In this document: positions 1 to 12,204 of the stretch, in pieces | How the letters are laid out: every line of letters starts with the position of its first letter | Numbering within the stretch: the first letter of the stretch is position 1 | DNA from: Metallyticus violacea | Lineage: Eukaryota > Arthropoda > Insecta > Mantodea > Metallyticidae | Direction: 5' to 3' | DNA length: 64,000 nucleotides | Assembly: GCA_030762175.1 (NCBI GenBank) | Contig: CM060837.1 | Coordinates: forward strand, 8,946,001 to 9,010,000 | The notes under the pieces: generated by a model | Seen by the model: the letters and a program-made list of their open reading frames with translations, nothing else | What the model was told of the DNA's origin: nothing | Databases searched by the model: none | Program-made: the position numbers and the translations under genes

Positions 1-56
1 ACTATATTTTGCGTCAATTTTACATGTTACCGTGTACATATTTTATACTTTGTTGT

Positions 57-336
57 CGGTCCTGGTGTCTAGTGGTGACCATACTTGCCTCATATACCCA
101 GGATCGCAGGTTCAATCCCCGCCAGGGTCAATGGATTTTTTCGGGCGTAAAAATACCAAGTAAGGTTCCTTCGGAAGGAGAGTAAATCCGAGGGTCCCGT
201 GTCGTAGATTTCCGGCATGTAAAAAAACCTCAAGCCTAAAAGCATAATTTTCGGTCGTTTCACGTCATGAATTTAACGGGATGCTGATGACCTGAGAAGT
301 TAAAGAGCGTCCATAAATAAAACATATCAACAAAAA
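57..336 (+). repeat. tRNA-derived SINE, family 1, copy A
   Basis: The head has a pol III A-box-like stretch (ctagtggtgaccatacttg) and a B-box-like stretch (caggttcaatccccgcc). The body shares long blocks with 24396-24684 and 42259-42544, including atggattttt, the gggtcccgtgtcgta block and the closing gatgctgatgacctgag ... gagcgtccataaata. It still holds many CpGs, unlike copies D and E inside Piezo. Confidence 0.85.
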
Positions 337-1587
337 TCAAAACGTTTGTCACATTCTTTGAAAAAGATTGTTAACTGAAATTTGCTTCTTTGCTTTTTTC
401 TTTTCATGCGAAACGAATTTTCCACATTCAACGCATTCTGTTGCTCACTACCGTCATTGTCATATGCATAGAATACGCTCTACAGTTTTATATGCTTCCA
501 AAGTTTCGGCAAACATCACTTGTCCTTACTCATAGAGAAATTCTTGGAGCTTGGGAGCTTAAAACTACTACGGCTCCAGTCCCGAGCAAGAGCGGAGAGA
601 GCCAAACTCCTCAGTCCCGAATGACAGGGGGAGGGGAAACACTCCGATGTTGCCTTGAGTGCATAATCTGTACGAAATTATTTTCATTTCACAGTGATAG
701 GTATATGATTGCTGTCTTTTTTACAAGAGGTGCGAAAACATTTAAGTTTTAAGTTTTGTGCTACAGAGACATGCTTTCCTAGATATTGTTCTCAAATTCC
801 CTCCAACATTTTGATGCACTCATTATTACACAAATGTTACTCAACATTACACTTCTTTATTTACACTCCATGCTAGCAGCACTTGAAAGCAAACTCCTCA
901 GTCCCAAACGACAGCAGCGGCGGCAGTAGTACAATCTTCCATCGAAGAAAGCGCGAAGATGTTCACCTCTATTGTATCAGTTTCTGCAAGGAGAATGTGA
1001 TGAGATGTGGTTTCTGTTCCATCTTGCAGCAAAGAAAAATTGATGATGTTAGCCTCCTTTGTATGTGGTTTTGCAAAGGGAATGCGATGAGATTTTTTTT
1101 GTGCCTCTGTGGAATGATCTTTCTCTTTTGGGACATTCTTTAGTTTTGGGCATGGGTACTAGTTCATTTTGGTTGCAAACAGCGGCTACTGTTGCCTTTA
1201 AGGATGCCACATGTTTCTTTACAACTTCAAGTTCTTTAGTGGAAACTCCCATAATGGCAACCCAAAACACATAAGCAAATTTTTCTTTTTGTTCTGATAG
1301 TGGCACAGAACAGTTATAACTTCCTTGTTTGTTCATTTTGGCTAGTATTTCCTCCTTTTTATTGAGAACAGAAACTCTTCAATGTCTATTATAAGGGTCA
1401 TTAATATCTTCCCTATTGTTCCCAGAATATCCTATAGATATAACGGACCTGAAATTGACATATACTATGTGTGTACTCACACATATTCTATTTAATACTG
1501 GAATCAATGTATGTACAAGTGTATCTATGGATTCATGTATTACATTAACTGCAGATTAATTTGCATTTACATTCATTTGCATATGAG
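337..1587. other. Unassigned DNA with short internal duplications
   Basis: I recognise no gene. A block beginning caaactcctcagtccc occurs at about 604 and again at about 892. A second pair of similar blocks lies at about 963-1018 and 1050-1105, sharing gcaa(g/a)g(g/a)gaatg(t/c)gatgagat. A 95-residue minus-strand frame (1336 to 1049) crosses the latter pair. It looks like the end of an old mobile element or a decayed exon, but I cannot place it in a family. Confidence 0.4.
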
Positions 1588-1629
1588 TTAGAATTCTAGG
1601 CACCTACCATACACACAACTTTGCCTTAC

Positions 1630-1896
1630 CTGAGAGCCTCTGTGGCAATGATATGTGGCCAGGACTAAAGAAATACATCTGTTTTCAGGCATCAGTCTGA
1701 CATACCATCTCATCATTGATGTCGGTACTAGAAAGACAAGGGCATCGCTTATCATGGATTGATATATTCCCATTTTTAAATTCATCGATTCGTATATTTC
1801 TCCCTTGCCAATGTAGACATCTCCATACTGTTGCAGCAGTTTTCTGTTAATTTTACAAAATTTCATAAATCTGACGACTGCTTTTGCTCCTCTACA
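1630..1896 (-). CDS. Possible exon of an unidentified minus-strand gene
   Basis: A minus-strand frame is open for 127 codons (1971-1588) and runs into a good donor: tctcag then gtaagg, with the exon ending at 1630. Candidate acceptors lie near 1880-1900. The stretch holds several CpGs in about 230 bases (ctgacgactg, catcgattcg, catcgctta, gtcggt) while its flanks have almost none, as might happen if coding constraint kept them. The predicted protein has a basic stretch followed by mixed hydrophobic segments. I do not recognise a family. A chance ORF in decayed repeat DNA remains quite possible. Confidence 0.28.
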
Positions 1897-2239
1897 GTGC
1901 AAACAGCTAATGGTGATATCATTTTGTATACATGGCACTTCCAGTAGGCAAGTCATGTTATCTACTGGCATTCCCTAAGAATGTATTTTCCCTCAGATAG
2001 TTTGAAATCCATAAAATTTTTGTTTCATGAAATACTGTAAATTTGGTATTACTTTTTGAAATGCCCCTGTAAAAATATTTTGACAATATGCAGCTTTACT
2101 TGGTTATATATGTATTTTTAAAATTGTGTTTACTGTGTTTGAAAATTCAATGATATAAAACCTGAAAGAGAATGATAGATAATGAAGATGGCTACTAAAT
2201 TTAGCATTAAACTAAGTGCGTCTGGCATGCTAAATGTGC

Positions 2240-2501
2240 ATGTATAATAAAAGTGCAACATGAATTCTGTCATATAGATATGACAGAATAAACACATATA
2301 AAGTTATGTTGCATTCACAACAGAACTGAAAGGAAACTATTTTTTATATATTGATAAGGATACCTTGATTATGTATAATAAAAGTGCAACATGAATTCTG
2401 TCATATAGATATGACAGAATAAACACGTATAAAGTTATGTTGCATTCACAACAGAACTGAAAGGAAACTATTTTTTATATATTGATAAGGATACCTTGAT
2501 T
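2240..2501. repeat. Tandem duplication, 131-bp unit, two copies, with perfect palindrome
   Basis: Copy 1 is 2240-2370 and copy 2 is 2371-2501. I see about one difference (acacata versus acacgta). Each unit contains attctgtcatat-ag-atatgacagaat, two 12-base arms around a 2-base centre that would form a cruciform or hairpin. The near identity shows a recent duplication. Confidence 0.9.
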
Positions 2502-2998
2502 ATGACTTCTCAAGATTAGCTGAGTCAAGTTGATATAATTTGAGCTGCAGATGGCAAAAATCCCGAAATTTATCAACTTGGTGCAACCAATCACCCAATA
2601 ATCACCCAAGTTCAAATTCATTTCCTAAGGAATACAATGAGAAAATGTACTAGCTGTATCTATCAACCTTTTATGATTGCCAGCTTATTTTTTAAAGATA
2701 CCTAATATTTTTCCCATGACAACACAGTATCCATAAATCTTGTGTGCATATGTGTATATATGCACAGATGGAGAATGATGTTTTCAAAAAATTACTCCTC
2801 AAAGATAAAGTAATTTTACATACCAACAGAAAGAGAGAATAATCATAAGGAAAAAATTAAGATTCACATATTTTCTGAAAGCCTGAAAGGGCATAGAGTA
2901 AGTACATGCATCTTATGTAGATATTTTGCATTTCTTGCTAATGCCACAACTAGTGAAAGAAAACTATATAAACCATAACTTTCAACAAGCTTATGTAC

Positions 2999-3126
2999 CT
3001 GCTTATTGGAAAGGAGAGAATTTCTTGATATACCTTGTCTAGCCATAAATACTCTCATAAACTTTTGTGTTGGATGTAGAACTGGTTTTCCAGGTACCAA
3101 AGCAACCTTTGCATTGAAAGTTAATC
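2999..3126 (-). CDS. Possible exon of an unidentified minus-strand gene
   Basis: On the minus strand an acceptor (caccattattcag) is followed by 128 bases of open frame ending at a donor (aagcag then gtacat). The exon has two leading bases plus 42 codons and ends in phase 0. The peptide includes KVALVPGKPVLHPTQKF and is hydrophilic with good codon continuity. The family is not recognised. If real it belongs to a gene transcribed leftward, divergent from Piezo, perhaps the same gene as the candidate exon at 1630-1896. Confidence 0.3.
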
Positions 3127-3239
3127 CTGAATAATGGTGTTCAACAGTAAAAGAGAAATAGTGGATCTTCTTCACTTAAGCATGGAGTGGAGAGAAAATA
3201 AACACAGGGTACCTGTAATTGCCTTGGACAAAGTTTAAA

Positions 3240-3860
3240 AGTCACCAATTGATTTTTCCAAATACTAAGCAGCTGAAAATCAGTAGGAGGCTCATCTGGT
3301 GGACAATTCAGCAATTTACTGAGACATGTAATGTAAAAGATTGCACAAGAGTTGGTCATCCTTGCAGTGTGAGGACAGTGATAACAGTTAGAGCAGTGGT
3401 GGCCCATATCCGGTAAAAATAAGTGCCAGAGTGTGTGTCAAAACTGTTCTGGAACCTTTTGTGAAGTACTTGAATTCAACAATGAGCTCCGCACCTTTCA
3501 GCAAGATTCTGTGCCAGCTCATATGGAAGTATTGCACAATAATTGTTGCAGACCAATGTACCAGATTTCATCTTCATTGCTGAATGGCCTTCTATAGCCC
3601 CAATCTTAACCCCCAGGACTTCAATTGTGGTCAGTGCTAGAGGGAATGGTCTGCAAGAAAAGACACCCTTTGCTTGAAAGTTTTAAAGCATTCCTTGGTG
3701 GCAACAGGGCAGCTATCCGGATTGATGCTTTCTGTTCTGTGATAGACGACTGGCCAAAAAGACTTCAAGCCTGTGTATGTGTGCTAATGGTGGACATTTT
3801 GACTGATTATTGAAAATGGTGACTAATGTGACTAATGTGTGTGTCTATAACATTAAAAGG
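3240..3860 (+). mobile_element. Tc1/mariner-type transposase remnant
   Basis: Broken frames read in order: GHPCSVRTVITVRAVVAHIR at 3350-3416, matching the helix-turn-helix linker typical of Tc1-like transposases; then FQQDSVPAHME and a degraded SPNLNP-like stretch at 3500-3620; then WSVLEGMVCKKRHPLLES and DDWPKRLQACV at 3625-3813, matching the C-terminus. Stops and frameshifts separate the parts, so it is inactive. I could not define the terminal inverted repeats. Confidence 0.75.
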
Positions 3861-4700
3861 AAATTAAAAAAATTCAATCCATATTTCAATTATTTACAAA
3901 ATAATGTGTGACAATCTTTATGGCTAGACTAGGTAGTTTTCATCAATGACTGGCTTGTCTGCAGAAGACCAATGAACTGACTCCAAAATTTTGTAGACCA
4001 GGAATTTATCTTAAAAAATATGAAAAAAATCTCTGAAATGATCTGTCAGGAAGCCAACTTAACCTGGAATTGAACAAGATATGGTTGTGTGACTACTCTG
4101 AATGGTACTTCTAGAATGGAGTTATTGGCCTTAAAACAACCTTATTTTTTCCAATTAGGCTAGCTAAACTAAATAGGTAGAAAATATATAAGTGAATGGA
4201 TATACAATTGGGTGAATTAAAAAGGAGGTAGGTAGGTGGGTGAGTATGATAAAAAGTTTGTAGATACATAGTAGATGTAATGTAGACAGGAAGATAAATA
4301 AGTATGTGAGTGGATAAGTACATAGTGCAGCAATAGGAAATAAAGTATACACGTAGGAATATTGTAAAACATGTGTGTGGGTAGACAAGTAAGTGTTAAG
4401 TAATGAAAACAGATAAGCAGATAGGTGGTTTGGTAACTAGAATAGGTACCTAAGGTTGACATTTAAGTAGGTGGTAGGTAGGTAGGTAGGTAGGCAGGCA
4501 GGTAGGTAGGTAGGTAGGTAGGTAGGTAGGTAGTGGGAAGGGTGGGTGGGTTGATGGTTGAGTAGCAGTTAGATAGGTTGGTGTTTAACCAGGAACAGGC
4601 AGATAGGTGAGTACGACTAGATGGGCAAGTTGGTGAAATTGTAAATGGCTGATTGAATAGATTGGTGGGCAAGTTTGTAGGTAGATGGAGAGTGGGAAGA
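3861..4700. repeat. Degenerate TAGG-rich low-complexity tract
   Basis: A pure (GTAG)n core at about 4468-4532 is flanked on both sides by imperfect gtaggtgg, gataggt and agataggtg repeats over several hundred bases. Minus-strand tyrosine/proline/leucine ORFs across it are translations of the repeat and not genes. Confidence 0.75.
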
Positions 4701-7457
4701 TGAATAAATAGGGGTATAATTTGTGATTTGTTGTTTTAAATCTCTTAAGCGAAATTGATGCAGTAAAGCAAATTCTGAATCTGCTGCATTCTTCTGATTG
4801 TATATTAATTATCTGGAGTTAAGTATAAGCATGGAGAGTAAGCATTAAGCATAATCATCTTTCATTAGAAAAAAACAATATTTCATATTCTGAGTATGTT
4901 CCCCGAACCTACGATATTCTGGTATTTATATTTAATTTCTTAATTAAATTAGCAGTCTACAGGTTGAAAGTGAGATCTGTTATCATTAGTTTTGCAATTG
5001 GATATGGATTCTTAAAATTTAATTTTTACTTTGATAAATTCGATTTCTTAAGTTCCAATATCCTGGAATGTGGTGGCGCAGCAATTAATCATTCGATGGC
5101 AGAGAGACATCTACAGAGTATCTAAATATTTTTTTTTGTATATTTTATGAACACTCTTAATTTAAAAATCATTACATTTTATTTTTGAAGAAAAACAATA
5201 AGGATAACGGTAGCACATATAGAACAGATTATACTTCTATTGTTTGCTAAAACATAGTAAATATTCCTTTTAGTGCGCACCGAACGCTTGAGGCACATTC
5301 GAAAAATGTATTTTCGAGGTAATCTGTGTTTTCGAGATGTCTCGAATGTAGCCATGGTCACGTTTAAACAATATCTTTAAATAATTTGTCTTGCAAAAGA
5401 ATAATTCTAAAACGTACGGAACTGAAATAGAAGAGGTGATAAATTGCCGCTACTAACTGCAGCATCATTTTCCAGGTAATTTAATTTAACAAATGGTTAT
5501 ATAATTCTCAATTTACTGTTTTTAAACACTACTGCGTATTGCTTTCCTGTTCAATACAGGAAGCTGTAAAAGCAGAAGCTCTTGGAGTGACCAACGAAAT
5601 ATTGTTTTATTACTCCCATTTTCTCTAGGCAAATAATTCATTCTGCACTCAGCATCACAACCCACCGAAATCTGTCCAAAAATAAGAATGATCGATAGAA
5701 TTATAAATGTACAACAACATAGCCATAAGTCAGAGTGAGACATGCCCTTCCCCTCCCCGGAACCTTGGCAAAGAAAAAAGGGAAAGAAGGTAAAATTAAA
5801 AAGCTCAACTGTCTTATTATTCTCACAGGCATCTTAGTTAGTATTATATACTCGTGATAATCCTTTCAGACATTTATCTTATGTCGAAAGCAACCAGGGT
5901 ATTGAGCCATTGATGTTTACTCATTATAGCGAAAACGCTTTGCGTCATCAGTTTCTTTCATCAGCTTTATCAACCCTGCGTGAATTTGTCAATTTTGAAG
6001 GTTCCCGAGATTTTCCAACTTCTCTCTCTCTCCTTCCTAATTTTTACCGAATGATCCCCCCCCCCCGGAAACACTTCTGAGAAATATAAACAAATTTCCT
6101 TGATTATTACAACAGTTTCACGTAGATAACTCCAACCAAAGGGTCTAGGTACAGTATAAATTTCATAGGTCGTAGAGGGATTGCGATTTGCGCTTGTATC
6201 CTTATCAAGGTGCTTTCATCATTGTTAGTCCCCCTAAAAAAATCTGCGTCATGCCTAAATATGTGACATCCTATTTACTATTATTTTCCTAATATATATA
6301 GCCAAATTGTAAGTAATCAGTATAAGATATTTATTATTTTTGTATTCTTCATGAATCTTTAAACAAAACATATAGAATGTGTAATTTAACATTATATACA
6401 TAAAATTACTGGGTCTCTGATAACTGAAGTGGTGGTGGTGGTGGACTGCATTGGCCGATAATCTATCGTTCAAGGCCAGCCGGACAACACGAGTCAAGGC
6501 CTAGAGGTGTTTGCCGAACTGTTACGTTGGTTTCGAATCTGTGTCCTTTGAACAGTGGGAAAAAAAGGGGGGGGGGAAGTCTAATCAAATTCGCTACGAT
6601 TGCTAAATGGCAAATACTAGGCTTAATTATATAATCCATAACGAACAATGATTTGCATGCCGGCCCCCAATCCACTCGTGATGTTAGATTAAAGGGGATT
6701 TTCCAGGTGATCGAGTTTCGAGTCTTAATATTATGTATAAATTATTGTAAATTGGTACTGTGATGTAGAATTGTTTCAAGAGATTCTCTGATATTTAACT
6801 TCCAAGTCGAAGTTGGATTCACAGAATGGTAAATACACTTCGTGAAAAGTAAAATATTCTTGATTAAAAAAAAAAAAAAAAAAAAAAAAAAAGCGTACAC
6901 AGCCTCGTACAGAGCTCATAGTAGAAACCTTAGATAACATTGGACTTGCTCTGTAACGTTCCCATAAAAATCACTTATACATCTTTTTCAGCAAACGGGA
7001 ATTCCCTATTCCCATGTTCCAACGATTACAAAACTACTTAAATTAAAACCTTATAAAATTACGGTATTGCAAGAACGTAAATCGGGCGACCCTGCATCCA
7101 GAATTATATTTTGTGAATGGATTTTGAATATTATATATGTCAAAGAATTTATCCTAATCTAATTTTCTTTACGGAGGAATCTTGATTCCACTTAAGTGGG
7201 TATGTTAATTCACAAATGAACCGATACTGGTATTCAGAAAAATCTAACTTCCTTCACAAGAAACCCCTGCATGATCAAAAGATAGTATGATATGCGTAAG
7301 CGGCGAGAGAATAATAGGCCCTAATTTATTTAAAGGAAGAATTAATAGTGATAGGTACGTGCAGAACATTTTGCCCTTTTTAGCGAATTCTGAAGAAATG
7401 TAAGCTATTGCGGCTGCACCTATGTAATGCATATATATATATATATATATCCGTTAA
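4701..7457. other. CpG-rich apparently intergenic DNA
   Basis: No gene is confidently visible. CpG is common here and rare from about 10 kb onward. Homopolymers are present (C-run near 6057-6066, A-run at 6867-6892). A minus-strand ORF, 5743 to 5522, starts with a strongly hydrophobic signal-like segment (CCCTFIILSIILIFGQIS), and its start codon follows a G-rich stretch. It could be the first coding exon of a leftward gene, with a possible donor cggtgggt, but it could equally be chance. Confidence 0.35.
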
Positions 7458-7578
7458 CGCTCTAGCGGTCGCAATTTTTTTTTTCAAAGAAACTCTGCAT
7501 ATAATCATAATAAATTATTCGTCGCATTCATTATGCAGAAGAAGTTGACCATGGGAAGAGGAGTTAACCTAAAGCGAT

Positions 7579-7615
<37 letters not shown>

Positions 7616-8175
7616 GCTCTGGCAGCCGCATTTTTTTTCCCAACGAAACTCAATAGATTTCTTTAATATAAATTGATAGAATTTTTTCGAAAATCACCGC
7701 AATCAGCCGATTAGGAATGAAGGTATACCTGAAAAACAGGTGGGGGTTAAAGCGAAATTTAAAAGTCGCTCTAACAGCCGCAATTTAGATTTTTTTAAGG
7801 AAAATCGGTATATGCAAATAAAATAAATTAAGAAAAATAGCATCTGAAAATCAGTGAAATCAGATTGCTAGCAAGGAGGGTTTACCCAAAATTTAAAAAT
7901 CCTTCTAACGGCATTAATATTTGTTTTTTCGCAACAAAACGCGGTATATAACAATTAAATAAAGAAAAATATTTTCTGCAAACCAGGGAAATAGGGCCAT
8001 TAGAGTTTCCCCAAAATTTTAAAATCGTTCTAGTGGCTCCAATATCTGTTTCTTCACAACAAAATTCGGTGTATTTCATTTACATAACATAAGAAAAACA
8101 TTTTAAAAAATTAAGAAAAATTTACCATTAGGAGTAGGGGAATACCTGAAAATCGACATTTAAAAGGAGCTCTTT
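7458..8175 (+). repeat. Diverged tandem array, unit about 120-150 bp, block 1
   Basis: Units begin near 7458, 7614, 7764, 7902, 8027 and 8168. Each opens with a form of cgctctagcggccgcaat followed by a T-run, then aacaaaactcggtatat, then a ...gaaaatcagggaaat... stretch, then gtttacctgaaa and aaatttaaaaat. An A-run lies at 7585-7613. Units are far from identical, so the array is old. The same unit forms block 2 at 13800-15175. Confidence 0.75.
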
Positions 8176-9080
8176 CCTTTATTTTTTCTAGTTTGTTTTA
8201 AAATAAAATTACAAATTAATTTAGTAAAATAAACGGTATTTATAATTAAGCTAATGTTTTATATTTAACCAAAGCACCATCGTGAAAAAACCGAAATTTA
8301 AAAAGCGTTCTTGCGTTTATTTTTGTTTTAAAATAAACGTCTAATTTGTTTTAAAATAAAATAAATTAATTCATCAAATAAACTATATTTATAATTATGC
8401 ATATGTTTTATATTTAACCAAAGCATCATCGTTAAGATAACAAATGTGAAATATTAATTTAATGTGTGTGTGAGAATTATATTTGTATGTTTGAGAGCTC
8501 TGTAATAAACTTCAGAGAGCGTTTGCATTACATGTTTTACTACAATAACATTTAAATTAAATTTCAAAGTCAATGAAAATCTATGTAACTTTCATTTTTT
8601 TTCCTTTGTAAATTTAATTTCTTTCTAAACAGTAACATGTTTTTGTTTTATTGAAACATGTGAACATCTTCTTAAATACACAATGTAATTCGAAACGTTC
8701 TGTTATTTCTCTCTAATTTAATAACTGTAAAAATGATATCAAGGGCTCAGTTCATAAACACGGTTTCATTTTTAAAAAATTAAAGATACTTACACAGTAT
8801 AGCTTTGTCTTTTCAGTGGTCATACATTTCATTTATTTAATAGTATACCATTATTTTTTATGATTTAATCTCAATAATATTAATGATAATTCTAAAAATG
8901 TGGTTTCTTTTTTATAATACTTATAGGTTGCAAGAATTCTAATTTTGCCCTTTAATACCACACAGAAATGTCATAACTTATTTCATTTCATTAATAATAA
9001 GGCCTAATTTCGATTTTATATCCATTTTTATTAAAAGTTATTCAACTCTGTGAGTTATTCAACTCCTGCGAGACGAACTT
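8176..9080 (+). repeat. Flank of array block 1, duplicated at 15176-15960
   Basis: This non-tandem AT-rich flank matches 15176-15960 in the same order and orientation: tttatatttaaccaaagca, agctctgtaataa, attaaatttcaaagtcaat, cagtatagctttgtct, aatattaatgataattctaa and ctcctgcgagacgaac. Array plus flank therefore form a duplicated segment of about 1.6-1.8 kb. Confidence 0.8.
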
Positions 9081-10344
9081 TCCTTTTATTTAACTGTGAG
9101 GGAACGTAGGTTCGCGACTTTTCAACAGTACTCTTAAATGGTGCATATAACCCATGTCTTCTTGTGTGCATTTAATTCAATATTTGAGATAGAGCCCCCA
9201 CTAACAAAATAAGGGGCGCCCTCGGTCCTACGATTTAACACCCTGGTATTTTTATCACTGGGGGGCATTAAAGGAAAAATTGTACAAGACAAATCCACAC
9301 GTTAGATGAACTGAAAAATAACACCCGTGAAGAATTTCTTCTATTTCTCAGAAGGAAATGTAACGATGTCAAAAATGTATGGATAATGAAGGAGGCAGTT
9401 CCAGCATCCTTTGTGCTTGATAATGTGCTTCGGTGCTAGAAACAATTTACACGGCATTCACAGCTGCGAACTTTCTGACTCCTGTTCATCGCGGTACCAG
9501 CTGAACCGACTGACCGGCCGTTATTTGTGGAGCGGTCCGCGAAGGAAAAATCATCCATTAATATCGTCTCACTTTAGACAAACTGGGATACTACATCTGT
9601 CAAGGGATGGATTTACTTTCTAAAGGAGAATTAACAAAGGTAATATGTAATTTAATAGGCAAATGCTAAATGTGTGGAAAATGAAGTGGGGTGTTATAAC
9701 ATCTCCTTATATGTGATAGCTTTTTAAGTGCATTAGAATGTCATTCTAGTGATTTTTACCACCGACTTTAATGTTCCACCATCTGCCCGTTTCTATTGTA
9801 GCCCGGCTGGTCATGACGATGGCTTATCGTCTGACGCAGTCTCCCGCCGTCATCAGTCATCAGATGATTTGGATAACCCGATACGCAATTCATTATAGCA
9901 AATTTTAAGGAGCTACAGACTGAAAGCTGAAAGTAAAATTAACAGCAATGCTTATACATAATAATTATAAATAATATAAGGTAATACTAATAATTACAAA
10001 CTATGAATTGTTGATATATTCTTGAGTGGGTTATTAAGATTTATCAAGAATTTTATTTAAGTTTTTATTCATTTAATTTATTACCACGCCCGACTTTCTC
10101 TGGTCTAAACAAGTTTTCAACTCAATTCTATTTTATTTCACTTTTCCAACTTAAATTGTTTACAAATCAAGAATAAAAGTGATAATGATGCTGATGATGA
10201 TACCAAATTATTACAAAATTTACATTTAAAAATTAAATACAGCTGAAGTATAACATTATTAACTTAAGTAATTTCTTAAGAATTTTAGTGGGTGTTCACC
10301 TGCATTCAAAATCATAGTATTTTTGGTCCAGGCTTTCTTCATAT
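9081..10344. other. CpG-rich upstream region, candidate Piezo promoter side
   Basis: No coding exon is recognised. The right edge marks the change from CpG-rich to CpG-poor DNA. The untranslated first exon of Piezo may lie here or between 11.7 and 12.1 kb, but I can identify no start site or donor. A dispersed repeat occupies about 9440-9560. Confidence 0.4.
9440..9560 (+). repeat. Dispersed repeat of unknown class, copy 1
   Basis: The block tctgactcctgttcatcgcg followed by gtacc...gaacc...gtggagcggtccgcgaagg recurs on the minus strand at about 40495-40600 as tctgactcctgttcattgcg...gagtggtccagcaaag. The minus-strand copy has lost most CpGs. No transposase or RT signature lies next to it. Confidence 0.6.
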
Positions 10345-11702
10345 ATAGGTTGAGCCAAAAGCTACTACCCATTTTATTGAAAATACAGTACAACAGAATT
10401 AACACTTTATTGAAGCTATATGATAATATTATTTATAAAAGTATTTCTCAAATTATTTTCTATCTTTGCCGATGCATTTCTGCAAATGATATATGTATTT
10501 GCATTAATCTCTTCAAAAATATTTTGAATAGCTTCTTTTAATTCCTCAAATGTTTGTAGTTTGTGGTTTCATAGCATAGACTTATCTTTAAGTCTATATC
10601 TCCAGAAGAAAAAAAATCCACTGGGGTAAGGTCTGGTGATCTGACATTTCTATTGGTCCTTGCCTTCCAATAACTTTACCATGAAAAGACTTATCAATGT
10701 AGTTTCACACAGGTAATACATAATGTGGTGGAGCGCTATCATTTTGAAAGTGGAATAAGTTGAATTTATTGTAATTCATTTGTAGACCTATAGTGATATA
10801 GGTAGCTAACATTTCCAGGTATTTCTCTCCTGTGACTGTGCCATCAAAAAACCAAGAGCCAATAACTCCATGATATGAGATTTTACCTCAAACAGTACAC
10901 CAGGTTGATTCAGCTAGACAATTTTATGGTACTCGGTATACCAATAGATATAGTTGTGCCTGTCGATGTGGCCTGTTAATTTAAAAGATGCCTCATCTCT
11001 CCAAATTATCTTAGAAAACAACTAGTTGTTAACTTTCATTTCATTTAACATAATCTTGCAAAATTAAGTCCTACAACCAGAATAATCTTCCAATAGGCCA
11101 TGTATAACATGAGGTATGTTACACTCGAATTTGGTCGATGTACAATTCTTCAAACAGAAACTCTTGAAACAGCCTATGAGTAGACTTTTTAGGATTCTGG
11201 ATAATTTCTTATAAAGCATTCAGCTCACTTTCATCACTTAACTACTTGACTTGGGGCAGTGTGCTACAGATCCAGCATCCTCAAAACATTTTTATAAATT
11301 ATGCACTGTCTTCTGTGTTGTTTGAACAGTGTTGAAAATTTATTCCACTCACTAATTATTAAATTACAGCCATCTTTGTAATAGAATTTTAAAGCATAAA
11401 CTCTTTCTGCAGTTGTAAACATCTTTACAATCACAAACCAGCAATGTCAAATGAATATTGGCTATTTGATTGAATACCATTGCACTCTACTGGTTACTTA
11501 AGAAACTTCAGATACAAACAAATGATATGTAACTGAAATGGTACCCTTGGCCAAAGGTGAAGACAAAGGTCTTCAAAACCAGTTCCAAATATCACACAAG
11601 TAAGTGAAGCAGTAAGAGTTTTTAGTATGACATATATCACATGATTTTATTCATAATCAATTTTTGTTCACAATGGGTAGTGACTTAAGACTCACTCTGT
11701 AC
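10345..11702 (-). mobile_element. Decayed mariner-type DNA transposon with inverted ends
   Basis: The left end (ttgagccaaaagctactacccatt, from about 10349) and the reverse complement of the right end (gagtcttaagtcactaccca, near 11670-11700) form diverged terminal inverted repeats. On the minus strand the translation shows the transposase core: NDSAPPHYVLPV and then GRQGPIEMSDHQTLP, around 10640-10760. Frameshifts and stops are spread throughout. It lies about 400 bases upstream of the Piezo start-codon exon. Confidence 0.8.
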
Positions 11703-12110
11703 AATAAAATCATAGACCAACTGCAAAATCCATGCTATATGGCAACCCTAAATATAATGAAAATAATAAGAACATAGAGGAGCAGAAATTAATAAAATAC
11801 TGAAACTGCCATATAGGAGGTACAATATTTAAAACCATCTGTTTTCTTCTTATTAGTATTGTTTTATACATGTATAGTAATATGGAAAACCCTGTCTCTC
11901 TAAAGTTATTTATGCTTATTTTGTTTTTCAGTAAATCCAAGAGCATCAGCAAACGTACAGCTGAAAATATTAAAGCCATAAAGTCTTAAATATTAGTGCT
12001 ATACTGAAAAAGCGTTTTGCAACAACGTTAAATGATAATATTTGGTTGGTAGTGACTTTCCTCATATTTTACAAAAAAAAAAAAAAAAAAAAGCACAAGA
12101 TTTATTTCAG
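11703..12110. other. Region upstream of the first coding exon (5'UTR intron)
   Basis: An A-run of about 20 lies at 12072-12092, followed by an acceptor (gatttatttcag) ending at 12110. That acceptor implies the start-codon exon is preceded by an intron and that at least one untranslated exon lies further left. Nothing else is recognised. Confidence 0.45.
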
Positions 12111-12204
12111 TATAGCAACCTGTAAGAAATTGTATGATAAATGGCTCATTACTATGGGAAGCTGTTTTTGCTTGAGATGGTACTACCCATATGCTTGGCT
12201 CTGA
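12111..12204 (+). CDS. Piezo: Piezo coding exon 1 (start codon at 12141)
   Basis: The exon follows acceptor gatttatttcag. It has 30 bases of 5'UTR with in-frame stops just upstream, then ATG at 12141 and 21 codons plus one base, ending before donor gtaagt. The peptide MAHYYGKLFLLEMVLPICLA is the hydrophobic N-terminus expected before the first Piezo helix. Its trailing 'a' plus 'gt' of exon 2 makes Ser, so the phase agrees. It is short, and the assignment rests on phase, hydrophobicity and position. Confidence 0.75.

Noticed and set aside
390..752. 120-residue ORF beginning MLFSFHAKRIFHIQ, considered as a gene
   Set aside because: It crosses a repeated block, shows no domain or signal, and has no splice or promoter support.
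4111..4672. Four minus-strand ORFs of 69-81 residues rich in Tyr, Thr, Pro and Leu
   Set aside because: They are translations of the TAGG-type low-complexity tract in several frames.
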